A DNA stretch of 64,000 nt. It comes from Rhyzopertha dominica (taxonomy: Eukaryota > Arthropoda > Insecta > Coleoptera > Bostrichidae). Positions 22,926 to 32,689 of this stretch are shown here, piece after piece. The stretch lies in contig QCXZ01000064.1 of the NCBI GenBank assembly GCA_025024175.1, forward strand, positions 5,704,001-5,768,000, read 5' to 3'. Position 1 is the stretch's first letter. Every line of letters starts with the position of its first letter. Position numbers and translations under genes: made by a program. A model generated the notes under the pieces. It worked only from the letters and a program-made list of their open reading frames with translations, did no database searches and had not been told where the DNA came from.

Positions 22926-23483
22926 ATAATGTAGAAACAGAAATACAAAAGAATTTATAAAACTGGCATTGTCAAAATCGAAATAAGCAATCTTAACTTC
23001 AAACGAAAAAGTAGCCTGCATGTCAAAAGCACAAACATGAAATCAATGATCAAATAAAGAATTTAGAATAAGACAACTAAAATTTACAAAAATCATTCAA
23101 AATTGTAAAATTACCGTTATCTATAATTTTGTATATTTGAAGAATTTCTAGAAAATTTAATTTTGAGGATTTATTACAAACAGAATTTAAATTATTTAAA
23201 GAGACAGTATGTTTAAATGGCAATAAATTATTTGCTAACGAAGGAAAAGTGTTGACTATATCAGTATTTTTATATTTTTCATATAGTTTTAAGTGTTTAT
23301 TGCCTCTAATTGAAAAAGATCTTCCCGTTTGACCAATATAAACAGAATTACAATCGCTACAGGATAAACTATAAACTCCCGAATGATTGAAAACTGGAAT
23401 TTTGTCTTTATTGCGAACAAAACGGGAAACACACTGCCTACCGTAAAAAAAACAACACTTATTCCATTAGAGGAAAACAATTT

Positions 23484-23576
23484 GGATAAACTAAGTGAGA
23501 CTGGACCAACAAACCTAAGAGGATACCAAATTTTGGCTTCTTCAACATAAATGGTCCAGTCTCACTTAGTTTATCC
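23484..23576. repeat. Perfect 25-bp inverted repeat at a PLE border
   Basis: Bases 23484-23508 are the exact reverse complement of 23552-23576, with a 43-bp spacer. The right arm is the same PLE sequence in opposite orientation, so the copy folds back at its 5' border. Confidence 0.8.
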
Positions 23577-23689
23577 AGATTGAAAAGAAAACACAGTATA
23601 GGCTAAAAATTTCTCAAAATTAGAAAACCTCCTCCTTTAAAATAATAAAAAAGTATACAAGGAATAGTACTAGATATTACAATTAATAA

Positions 23690-25010
23690 TTCAGTGTTAT
23701 TAATCGTCTGCCAGTAACTCAATCGAGAAAATTTGTGTATGCACACGACATGGCATTGGCTTTGCAAAGTATAGAATTTTCTGTACTTGAACAAAACCTT
23801 TCAAGTGACATCGAGATTATGAATTGCTATTTTAAAACCTGGCACTTATGCCCTAATCCATTGAAGACAGAAGTAACTTGCTTTCATCTCAACAATCACT
23901 AAAAGAGGAAACAGCTTCAAGTTATCTCAAACAACATAATTCTTAAACATAACTTCTCGCTAAAATACCTTGGAGTGACCCTAGATACGTCCCTAACGTA
24001 CAAGAAACATCTAGAAAACGCCAGTAAAAAAATTACAGACTAGAAATAACATGCTGCATAAGCTTGCTGGTACAAGTTGGGGTGCAAATGCAAATGCACT
24101 CCGTACTTCTGCAACTGCCTTGCTTTATAGCACTGCTGTCCTGTTTGGAAAAACAGCCATCACACAGGAAAAATTGACACTCAGTTAAATACTGCAATGC
24201 GACTTATCACTGGAACAATTAAGTCAACTCCATTACCTTGGCTTCCCATTCTTTCAACCATTGCTCCTCCGGAGATTCGCAGACAGTTTGCTACATATAA
24301 AGCTTGGCAAAAATATCAATCAGCTCCTAATGAGTTTCTGATTTCCCGAGATTTGCAAGAGCTACCTACAACTCGGCTAACTTCTAGAAAACCTCTGTGG
24401 ACAGAATATTTCCTTCGTGCTCCTTATACCATTGACGATGGATGGTGTAATGTATGCAGTCTAATTATTTTTCAGTAACTGCCAGTGCCATCTGTGAAGG
24501 CAAATTGGAATAAATACTATCACGCAAAAAAGGGCCTTCACAGATGACAAAAGGCAGACGAATGCAAGTGTTCCATTGTGTATGTATAGAGCTTGGTGGT
24601 GTTAAAAATAAATTGTTAATTTCGCGGGTTCTTGGCTTGTTATTCTTAACAAACACCTCAAAGAACATTACAGATGGTGTTCTGTTTGGCAACTTAAGAA
24701 ACATGATATATTCAATCAGCAGCTTACAGACGATCCTACGGAAGAGGTAGCAGGAACTGACCTCCCAAGAAGGTCTTGGGTCACTCTGAATCGCCTTCGC
24801 ACTGGTCATGGGAAATGCAAGTTTTTTCTTAATAAATGGGGTTCATCTATCAACCCTTCTTGTGAATGTGGAGATCCCCTCCAAACAATTGGACATATGG
24901 TCAACAGATGCCCCCGTACAGCATGGCCTGGTGGTTTTGCGTCTATCCATCGTGTTGATGAAGGTGTTAAAGACTGGCTTAAGACAATAGAGATCTGATT
25001 GGAGTTTTCT
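23690..25010 (+). pseudogene. Jockey-type LINE, C-terminal half, broken
   Basis: Blocks in order are RKFVYAHDMALALQ (where the catalytic box YADD is expected), CYFKTWHLCPNPLKTEVTCF, SLKYLGVTLDTSLTYKKHLE, LHKLAGTSWGANANALRTS, MRLITGTIKSTPLPWLP (from 24197) and the C-terminal region DLPRRSWVTLNRLRTGHGKC followed by CECGDPLQTIGHMVNRCPRT (about 24760-24920). The last part is the cysteine-histidine tail common to this LINE group. The segment 24470-24720 is out of frame and holds a small inverted pair (GTGAAGG...CCTTCACAG). The second residue of the YADD pair is changed and stops abound, so it is dead. Confidence 0.7.
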
Positions 25011-26140
25011 GCGGTTTTCTTCAATACTCTATCCAGAATAAATACATACATGTATGTATCTATTTTGGATAAAGCGCAAATGTGGGATCTTTATCGTTGA
25101 ATGAAAATATTTTTTTTCTTTCAAGGCTTTTATAAAAGTCGACCGTAGTCGCATGAAATTAACAGTACTGTGTAATGTATTAATGATTTTCATAAGAATA
25201 TATATATATAAAATGGGCCACTGCCCTTACAGGCCCTCCCCTACTGTTGATTTTTTCTAGTTTTATATTTTACGTTTGTCTGCACCTATTTGGTCAGATG
25301 AAAGTATCCACGTGTTCTTTCAAGCAAGTATGTCCTCTTCTTTTTTTTCTTGTTAAATGACGCTCATTATTCCAATCTACCCTCCAGCATCTACTGCTGT
25401 GTAGCCGGAAACTGTGACCACTGCCCCGATTTGCAAGATAAAACATCACCATGCACGTGCAGGAATTTAACGTTTCTCCGTTTTGAAATTCATGAAAGCA
25501 GGGACAGTATAAATTTTTGCGGCCGTATATCAGGTGATCGCGGGGTCGGTTCATTTTTCATCTAAACGAATTGCGAGGTTTATGCGAATACGTAGGACGG
25601 TTGTGGTTATTGTTTAAACAGCAATGCCGCATGATACCACGTACAAATTGCATTTCTGGACACGTACACCGTAAGCATGTCATGCTAAATTCGGAATTTT
25701 ACGCGATACGTTGGTACTACAAGCTCGCAGTAAGCTTGTTTTGACGACGAAAATAGTCTCGCAAGGAATTACTGTCAGGGTCAGTAAAAAGTATGTACAG
25801 GATGTGTCATTGTCAAACACAATAACACTACTTTTGGAATTTTTCTAATTAAGTTTTCTGTGAACTACTTCTTAAAAGCTTTGGTAGTCATGCCATCACA
25901 ATTCACGCTAGCATTTTTTTTTATTTTTTACACCCTAGGTGTAATGCATTAGAAGGTAGAATATTTCAAATACATTTCCTAGAACCATCAGCCCATCTCT
26001 TTTGGTCTGTTTACATACGTATCAAACCAAGTCTCCTCTAAATAAAATAATATTAAACGTTGAAAACTGATCCATTTTGCTCTACGTGGATTTCTTGAAT
26101 TAATTCTTCTTAAATAACTTCGCCACGTTTAATCCACNAT
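25011..26140. other. Unassigned stretch
   Basis: There is a TATATATA run near 25200 and short open frames on both strands at 25294-25565 with no recognised motif. I see no gene, RNA or element border. Confidence 0.25.
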
Positions 26141-26149
26141 ACATTTATT

Positions 26150-26390
26150 ATTAGGTAAAGCCATTTCGGCTAATATGCCATCGTCAGTATCATATTACAA
26201 AACAGAGGAAATAAGTATGAGATTGTCAAAATTATAAAATGAAACTAAAAATCTAAACAAGCAATCTTGACTAAAAATTGAAAACAACTTTCAAACAAGC
26301 AACATAAAAATTAGCGTCCAAATAAAAAATTTCTAATTTAGAATTGACCAATTTTGGCCTTTTAAAATTTTATACATCTCTAAATTAGTA
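26150..26390 (-). mobile_element. Penelope-like element 3' tail with hammerhead-like core
   Basis: The minus strand carries CUGACGA, U, GGC...GCC and GAAA at about 26155-26190, preceded by a tail (AGATTGCTTGTTTAGATTTT) like that of the PLE at 22850-23590. Stems I and III pair poorly, so this copy is decayed. No coding part remains. Confidence 0.5.
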
Positions 26391-26394
26391 GACA

Positions 26395-27870
26395 AAAGGA
26401 CAAAATAGACCCATTGGTGGAATGAGGAGATAAAAAGCCAAGTAGCAAAGAAAAAAGAACTATGGAAACAATATATTGCAAAGCGAACAATTGATACAAA
26501 AAATACAAAGAGCAGAGAATAAGAGTCAAAGAATGGGTAAAAGAAGCCAAAAGGGAGGCTTGGGAAGAATTTGGGATGAAAATGGAGGAAAACAGCAAAG
26601 CAAACCAGAAACTATTTTATAAATTACTAAAGAACGCCATAAAAAATACATTGCAGGTCAGATAAAAAACGAGCAAGGGAAAATACTGACAGAAGGCAGT
26701 AAAATAATGAGCAGATGGAACAAAACTGAAACAAATTGCACACAAGACAGAGAAAAGAATTATAGAGGTGTTGAAGAGGAACGACAGAACGTTATAGATG
26801 AGGAAGAAGTAAAAAAGATCATTGTTAATATAAAAAGAGGAAACGCAGCGGGGCATGATCAAATTGCATCAGAAATGTTGAAAAGTATGGGACCAGAAGG
26901 GAGGAAAGTGCTGTCAAAAATATTTAATACTGCAAGGAATAAAAGAGCAGTACCAGATGACTGGAAAATGTGGATAATTGTACCAATACATAAAAAGGGA
27001 GACACAAAAGAATGTGGGAACTATAGAGGAATTACATTGTTAGGTGTAGTAGCAAAGGTTTATGAAAGACTGGTCGAAGCAAGATTAAGAGAAAAGTTGG
27101 AACTACATTACACGAAGCACACAGGACCATATATTTACGATTAAACAAATGGCTGAAAAGATAGGCAAAGAAAAAGGAATCTGTTTAGCATTCTTTGTCT
27201 TAGAGAAAGCATTTGATAACATCCCTAGAAAAATGATTTGGGAAAGTATGAAAAAAAGAAGTATAAATAATAAGCTCAGAAAAAGCATAGAAAGTTTATG
27301 CAGTTTATGTCAGAACAAGCAACATCGAATTACAGGATTTTCAAGTAATGGATAGATTAAGGCAAGGGGGGGGGTGTTAACCCCAACACTGTTTATCATG
27401 GTAATGGACGATATATTGTAGGAACTACACAACAATGCCAATGAAGTCAAATTAGGGTATAGAGAATTAAAGGTGATAAAGCTAGCAGAATGCGCATTTG
27501 CAGATGACCTGATGATCTGTACAGAAAATGAAGTGAAGTTACAAGAAAATGTAGAGTTGTGGGAGAATGAACTAACAAAACGTAAAATGTTAATAAATAC
27601 GAGCAAGACTAAAACAATGGTCATAAGAAAGGAGAACAAAAAGATAGACATAACAATAAATGGGAAACAAACAGAACAGGTTAAAAGTTTTAAGTACCTA
27701 GGAGTTACAATACAAAGCAATGGAAGTATGGATGAAAAAATAAATGAAAGAATCACTAGTGCAATAAAGGTGTACCACTCACTAAATAGGACGTTAATAA
27801 GTAACAAGGAAATAAATAAGAAGACAAAAATACATACATACAAAACCATTTATGCATTAAATAGCCGTTT
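26395..27870 (+). pseudogene. RTE-like LINE reverse transcriptase, broken
   Basis: A basic lead (KEWVKEAKREAWEEFG) precedes the reverse transcriptase. From 26707 come RGNAAGHDQIASEMLK, WIIVPIHKKGDTKECGNYRG, AKVYERLVEARLREKLE, then in another frame ICLAFFVLEKAFDNIPR. From 27473 come ECAFADDLMIC (catalytic box), TSKTKTMVI, VKSFKYLGVTIQSNG and HTYKTIY. Block wording fits the RTE group better than jockey. Three frames, a G-run near 27366 that breaks the GVPQG-like block, and stops show inactivity. It ends at about 27870, where a PLE begins. Confidence 0.65.
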
Positions 27871-27879
27871 TTCATTCTC

Positions 27880-28440
27880 TTTTTCACACTTCTTAAAATT
27901 CCCCTTTCTTTAAATGCCTTCGAAAAAACAACTTGGTGCAATTCTTCAAATTGCTTACAATAACAGTTTTCCAAATTGCTTAATAAAAAAATTTTACTAT
28001 AAATACCTGCCAAAATTTAAGTTTTCCTTTAACGCCATCACATGTGATAAAAAGTTAAAATTTGGTACCTTCTTAGGTTTATTGGTCAAGTCTCAATTTA
28101 CCTTTATAAATTATTTTCATCTAATGACACAAATGTTGCCCTTTCTACTATAGGCAGTGTCTGTTCAAGTTTTGTCCATAATAAAGACAAAATTTCAGTT
28201 TTAAATCATTCGGTGCATGTAACGACTGTAACTTTGTTTATATTGGACANACGGGAAGATCCTTTCTTGTTAGGGAAACAGTGCATCTAAAACAATTTAA
28301 TAAGTATAAAAATATAGACATTGTAACTACAAATTCTTCGTTAGCGATCATTTATTATCATTTAAATATACTTCCATCGTCAATTTTAAACTATTTAGAA
28401 ATTTTTGAGATAGGTATAACAAAATTTTAAATGATGAAAT
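27880..28440 (+). pseudogene. Penelope-like element, GIY-YIG end, broken
   Basis: From 27914 the frame reads ...FPNCLIKKFYYKYLPKF and KKLKFGTFLGLLVKSQ; the latter block matches the upstream border of the PLE at 22850-23590 on the other strand. At about 28215-28290 a shifted frame gives ACNDCNFVYIGQTGRSF, the GIY-YIG core (one N base lies in it), then SFLVRETVHLKQFNKYKN. It stops near 28440 without the hammerhead-bearing tail. Confidence 0.65.
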
Positions 28441-28499
28441 TGGAAAACTCTAAATCATTTTTGCATTTTTTTATTTAAACGCCAATCTTATTGGTATAT

Positions 28500-29100
28500 G
28501 AGTACCCTACAGAAAATGGTTATAAGCCTAAGGAGGTTCTAAGAATAAGAAGAAACGTACAAAATGAAAGACCGGAACTGCAACACGAAGAATATGCCTA
28601 CCTACCATACGTCTCCGAGGTAACAGACAGACTGAAAAAAAAATACTGAGGAAGAAGAAGATCGCAGTAAGATACAACGCAGTGCAAAAGATAGGACATA
28701 TTCTACATCGGGCAAACTGGACGCAGCATAAAGGAACACCAGCGAGATGCTGCATATGGACACACAGACAGATCTGCAATAGCCGAACACGTAACAGAAG
28801 GCAAGCAACACATCATCGAGTATGACAACGTACGGACACTCGCAAGGAGCAGCCATTACCACCGAAGAATTGTGAGAGAATCTCTGGAGATAATGAAGCA
28901 GCCCAGCAGCTTTAACAGAGAAGACGGCTATCCCCTGAGCAGAATTTAGAAGACAGCACTTGATCGCCGGATCGGAACCGATAAGCATGACGAACACGTA
29001 ACCAACCAAATGGAACAGCTACTATATAAGTCACGACAATGAATGATTTCACCAGTCAGAGTTCTTCTGAAGAAGCCGACAGTATGATTGGCGAAACGTA
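28500..29100 (+). pseudogene. Penelope-like element of a second lineage, GIY-YIG end with terminal motif
   Basis: From about 28520 it reads NGYKPKEVLRIRRNVQ and AYLPYVSEVTDRLKKKY, then after a frame break FYIGQTGRSIKEHQRDAA, DRSAIAEHVTEG, HYHRRIVRESLEIMK and SFNREDGYPLSRI, ending in a stop near 28948. This order is the standard C-terminal PLE endonuclease. Codon use is more balanced than in the other PLEs here. The tail carries a hammerhead-like motif at 29061-29100. Confidence 0.75.
29061..29100 (+). ncRNA. Hammerhead-like motif in PLE tail
   Basis: The core CUGAAGA stands at 29067-29073, followed by an extra A, GCC (29075-29077) pairing with GGC (29090-29092), then GAAA (29093-29096) and CGUA. 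Stem I is only about two pairs as read here. The position directly after the endonuclease coding region fits PLE terminal repeats. Activity is unproven. Confidence 0.45.
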
Positions 29101-29111
29101 AACATAAAACG

Positions 29112-29325
29112 TAAAATGTAAACAAGCGGCCATTTACAAGACACCTGACGTCACGGCCAATATGTTCGCGTTTTGGCGGTCCCTTTAAATATTCACATTT
29201 TTAATATTAAAAATTCACCTTACGATCCATTTTTTCGAATTTATAAGCAGTCACAGCTGTTTTGTGGATTAGATACTACCTATTAATATGCAATTTAATG
29301 AAATATAAATACATGGCAAATATAT
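29112..29325 (+). mobile_element. Right-end fragment of the THAP-carrying element (copy 3)
   Basis: The sequence follows copy 2 (39733-39960, read backwards) and copy 1 (about 22490-22690) through GACGTCACGGCC, GTTTTGGCGGTCCC and AACAGCTGTTTTGTGGATTAGA. It stops short of the terminal AATACCCAATT. The THAP coding piece is not included. Confidence 0.75.
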
Positions 29326-29815
29326 AATTCTACGACCACGGTACCAAACCCGGAAGAACGTTCTACGACATGTAGAATGAAATCCAAAAACTTTATAAAC
29401 CAAAATGTTCTGCGATCAAACAAAGTGAACAAGCAATATACTTCCACCTGGGGTACGTCAACGCCCATTTTTTCCACGCGGTGGCAAAAAACCAAAGTTG
29501 CTCATCTGTCAGTCTGGCGGTACGTCAACAGCACGCGTTAAATCACAGCCGTCCAGACGTTTTTTTTTTAATCCAATTTAAAACAGATTTATAGCAATAT
29601 AAGTTTACTCGTCCAACGTATAGCGCGGCTCCCCCGAGTTGCCGTCTAAAAATCACTTTACCGCAATCAATTTTTCTCAGTGTGTGCTGAACAGTTTTCA
29701 TCAGGCGCATGAAGATTGATTGAGTAAAAAGACTAAGTACGGTGCATTGTGTCGGATCGAGTCTGGCTAGTTAATAAACTTTAGCCAGACTTTATATATC
29801 AAGCTGTTTACGCCA
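29326..29815. other. Non-coding stretch ahead of a PLE
   Basis: A hairpin (GTCTGGCT...AGCCAGAC) stands at 29761-29792. The stretch probably includes the 5' part of the PLE that follows, but no coding block is seen before 29816. Confidence 0.3.
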
Positions 29816-31250
29816 GTGGCGTACATCGCACAGCAAAATGCGCCTAGAGTATATTTATATTTTAAAACAAAATTATTTTCTGAACATTGTTTAAAATCTA
29901 CTTATTTATTACGGAACGATAATTTTTATGAACAAAAATCAGGTTGTGCAATGGGTTCACCTCTAAGTCCTGTAGTAGCCAATTTGTTTATGGAAATTTT
30001 GAACAGGTAGCGATAAACAGTTTTTTGTTTAAGTCAAAATGTTGATATAGGTACGTAGATGACACTTTTGTTATTTGGCCCCACGGTATAGAAGAGTTGG
30101 ATAGGTTTTTAAATCATTTGAACAGTCAAAATCCTGACGTAAAATTTACTATGGAATTAGAAAGCAATGGCAGTTTACCTTTCTTGGATATAATAAACTC
30201 TGGACAGTTAGGACACAAGGTTTACAGAAAACCAACACACACAGACAGATATTTACATGCCACATCTCACCACCCACCCTCTCAAAAGAATAGTCTTATA
30301 AGGACGTTATTTGTTAGAACACAAAGGATTTCAGACTTTAAGCTTACAAAAAGAAATATATCATATTAAATCAGCGCTAGTGAGAAATGGTTATAGCAGT
30401 GTAAGGATATTTGGTCAGTTTTTAATAAAAGTACTCATCCAAATCAAGTAAATTCTCAGCCAGGACAAAGTAAATTGAAGTTGAGTTTGCCTTATGTACA
30501 AGGCCTTTCGGAAAAATCAAAGAGGGTGCTTAGAAAACACGATATTTTAGTTGTTGATAGTACATATAATAATTTAGATAAAATTTTAAATTCTACTAAA
30601 GACAAAGTACATTTAGAGAGTGAAGGTTTTTGCAAAATTACTTGTTCTTGCGGCAAGTGTTACATAGGTCAAACTAAAAGAAAAGTAGGTACGCATTTGA
30701 AAGAACACATACGTACTACTAGGCTGCAACAGATAGATAAAACTTCCGTAGCTGAACACTCATATTTGATTAAACACATGATTGACTTTGATAAAACAAA
30801 AATTGTACATAGAGAAAAATATGATTACAAACGGCTAATAAAAGAAGCTATAGAAATGTGTAGGAATACTAATAATTTTAACAGGGATTGTGGAAATTAT
30901 GAGTTAGGTGACATTTGGAAGGCTATTTTGTAGTTACCTTTTATCAAGTATAGTTCGTGTATATCTTTTGGGTAGGTAGTTCCTTTTTCGTCGTCAGGTT
31001 CCTTTTTATCAGGTTGGCACGTTGTTTCTATGACGTCTCGCTTCCTTGGTGATTTGTTTATTTACTTTCAAAATTTTGCTTGAATTTGTGTCAGGCAAGT
31101 TTTGGGGTTCTTCGTCTTTGACAAAGATTACAGGTGTAATCGTAACGTCAGACTTATAACTTTTTGTCAGTGTTCTCAAGAGATAGAGCTCTTTCCGAGA
31201 AAATATTATCTTAGTATTACATTTTGTCACAAATCTAGAGCACATTTCAA
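29816..31250 (+). pseudogene. Penelope-like element of a third lineage: RT and GIY-YIG, nearly intact C-terminus
   Basis: From 29816 comes the reverse transcriptase segment FYEQKSGCAMGSPLSPVVANLFME. After a stop and frame change come YVDDTFVIWP (catalytic box, about 30052-30080), FTMELESNGSLPFLDI, KVYRKPTHTDRYLHA, and from 30475 VQGLSEKSKRVLRKHDI, then CSCGKCYIGQTKRKVG (GIY-YIG, about 30645-30690), EHIRTT and NFNRDCGNYELGDIWKAIL, ending at 30933. A 3' tail (30960-31250) recurs as relics at 41450-41640 and, inverted, at 43310-43445. The N-terminal RT part is missing. Confidence 0.8.
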
Positions 31251-32330
31251 GAGTTACATCACTGACAAAGTTCCTCGGTCTTCTATGGCACGTAGTTTCG
31301 TCCTTACATGTCGCATCAGCCTTTGGACAATTCCAATATCTATTTCACGCACCTTTTTATAAATGCGCCTTCGCAACTGCTTCCCAGTCATTGACATAAA
31401 CCTTTCTACTTAGTAGAATCCAAAATTCTTCGGTAGGTCGTGCTTGTGGAAGATTTGGGACATTGCCTTGTTTTGGTGCAAAATGTATGCGATTTGTAGC
31501 CAACCATTCCCTTGTTGTTCGGGCATAATGACAGGATGCCAAGTCTGGCCAGAACATAATTTCACCTCCATTATGATATGTTCTAATAAAATTTAATAAA
31601 TTTGGAAGACACCTTCGCGTATATAGATTTGCATCTACAGCTTTGCCTCTAACATATCCAACATATGGGCGTGAAATACCAGGTTCAGAAATCACACACC
31701 ATACTTATATTTTGTCGGCGAATTTTGCTTTACATTTAAATCTAACATTATCCGGAATGTATAAAAACCATCATTTCCTTTCATTTCCGCGTTCGCCAAA
31801 GTAAAATACTTCTCGTCGTCCACAACAACCATTTTGTTGTTTGCAAAGTAAACTGTCCGTAGCATTCGACAACATCGCGTTATCCTTTGTAACTAGGCAT
31901 TCATATATTTAGGACATTCTTGTTTTTTACAAAATTTCAAACCACATCTAGCAATTTCCCTACTGATGGTCATATGGGAAACTTCAACATGTTTTTTGCA
32001 CTTTCTAGCATTCTGTCGACAGCTTCTAGGGCAAAACTCTTGGACGACCACGTTTTGGTAGGTTTATGCAAGGAATTCCTTGCTCACAATCCTTAATCGT
32101 GCGATAAATAGTTCCGATGGAAATATTTTGATTTTGAAATATACGCACAATTTTTCTTTTGGGAAGTTGGTCAACTAACGTATAAATACTCTTATGTATA
32201 TCTATTTTGTAAGACATTTTAAAGTAATTACAAACCAAAACAGTACAGATGTCACAAGTATTGAAATTTTTATTGTTTTGTATGCAATGGTAATATTATG
32301 CTAATGTAATTTGAAAAATTCCGCACATAC
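31250..32330 (-). pseudogene. DD37E Tc1/mariner-type transposase, broken
   Basis: Read on the minus strand: an N-terminal helix-turn-helix from 32238 (KRKIVRIFQNQNISIGTIYRTI, then PKRGRPR), MTISREIARCGLKF (about 31970), MVVVDDEKYFTLAN (first Asp), FWPDLASCHYA (second Asp, about 31550) and ARPTEEFW (third, a Glu, about 31440). Counting from the second Asp to the first of the paired Glu residues gives 37, the ITmD37E-like spacing. Frame shifts lie near 32030 and 31700. No terminal repeats were traced. Confidence 0.65.
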
Positions 32331-32689
32331 GTTAACTGTAAATCCTTGGAATTTTTTTCATTTTGGTCTGTAATTCTGCAAACCACTACTTTCTTTGCCC
32401 GGTAACCCTTTCAAAAATAACTACTTAATAACGGAGCGGAACTCGGTCTTCTCAAAATTTACCTTTCTTTAAAGTTTTCTTACAATTGAACTTTTGGATT
32501 CCAAGCTTCGACAGCTTATTTATAAAACATCGTCGCTTATAGTAAGAGGATTTGACGGAAGTACAAGAAATTTATAAAAAGCGAACATTATCTTTGTTAA
32601 AAGCTAGTAATTATACGAAAACAACAAAATAACTTTTAAACAGAGAAAGTACCATTAATCAAACAAAAACCGGAAGGTTGACTTAATAC
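32331..32689. other. Unassigned stretch
   Basis: No motif is recognised between the DD37E relic and the LINE that follows. Confidence 0.25.

Larger units (their letters stand above)
22850..23590 (-). pseudogene. Penelope-like element, C-terminal GIY-YIG end with 3' terminal repeat
   Basis: The minus strand from about 23430 to 23100 reads CFVRNKDKIPVFNHSGVYSLSCSDCNSVYIGQTGR and onward, with the GVYSL and YIGQTGR blocks of a GIY-YIG nuclease. It continues to LNFLEILQIYKI near 23130. The reverse transcriptase is missing. Downstream on the same strand comes the non-coding tail with a hammerhead-like motif at 22875-22925. At the upstream border the coding strand turns back on itself (see the inverted repeat at 23484-23576). 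Confidence 0.7.

Noticed and set aside
27310..27849. Minus-strand open frame of 179 codons, hydrophobic
   Set aside because: It is the antisense of the RTE-like reverse transcriptase (FADDLMIC region). The hydrophobic look comes from reading A-rich Lys codons backwards.
31119..31170. Possible hammerhead in the tail of the third-lineage PLE (also 41577-41625)
   Set aside because: CUGA and GAAACGUC occur in the 41.6 kb relic, but no stem II separates them and the 31.1 kb copy lacks the CUGA. Too weak to call.
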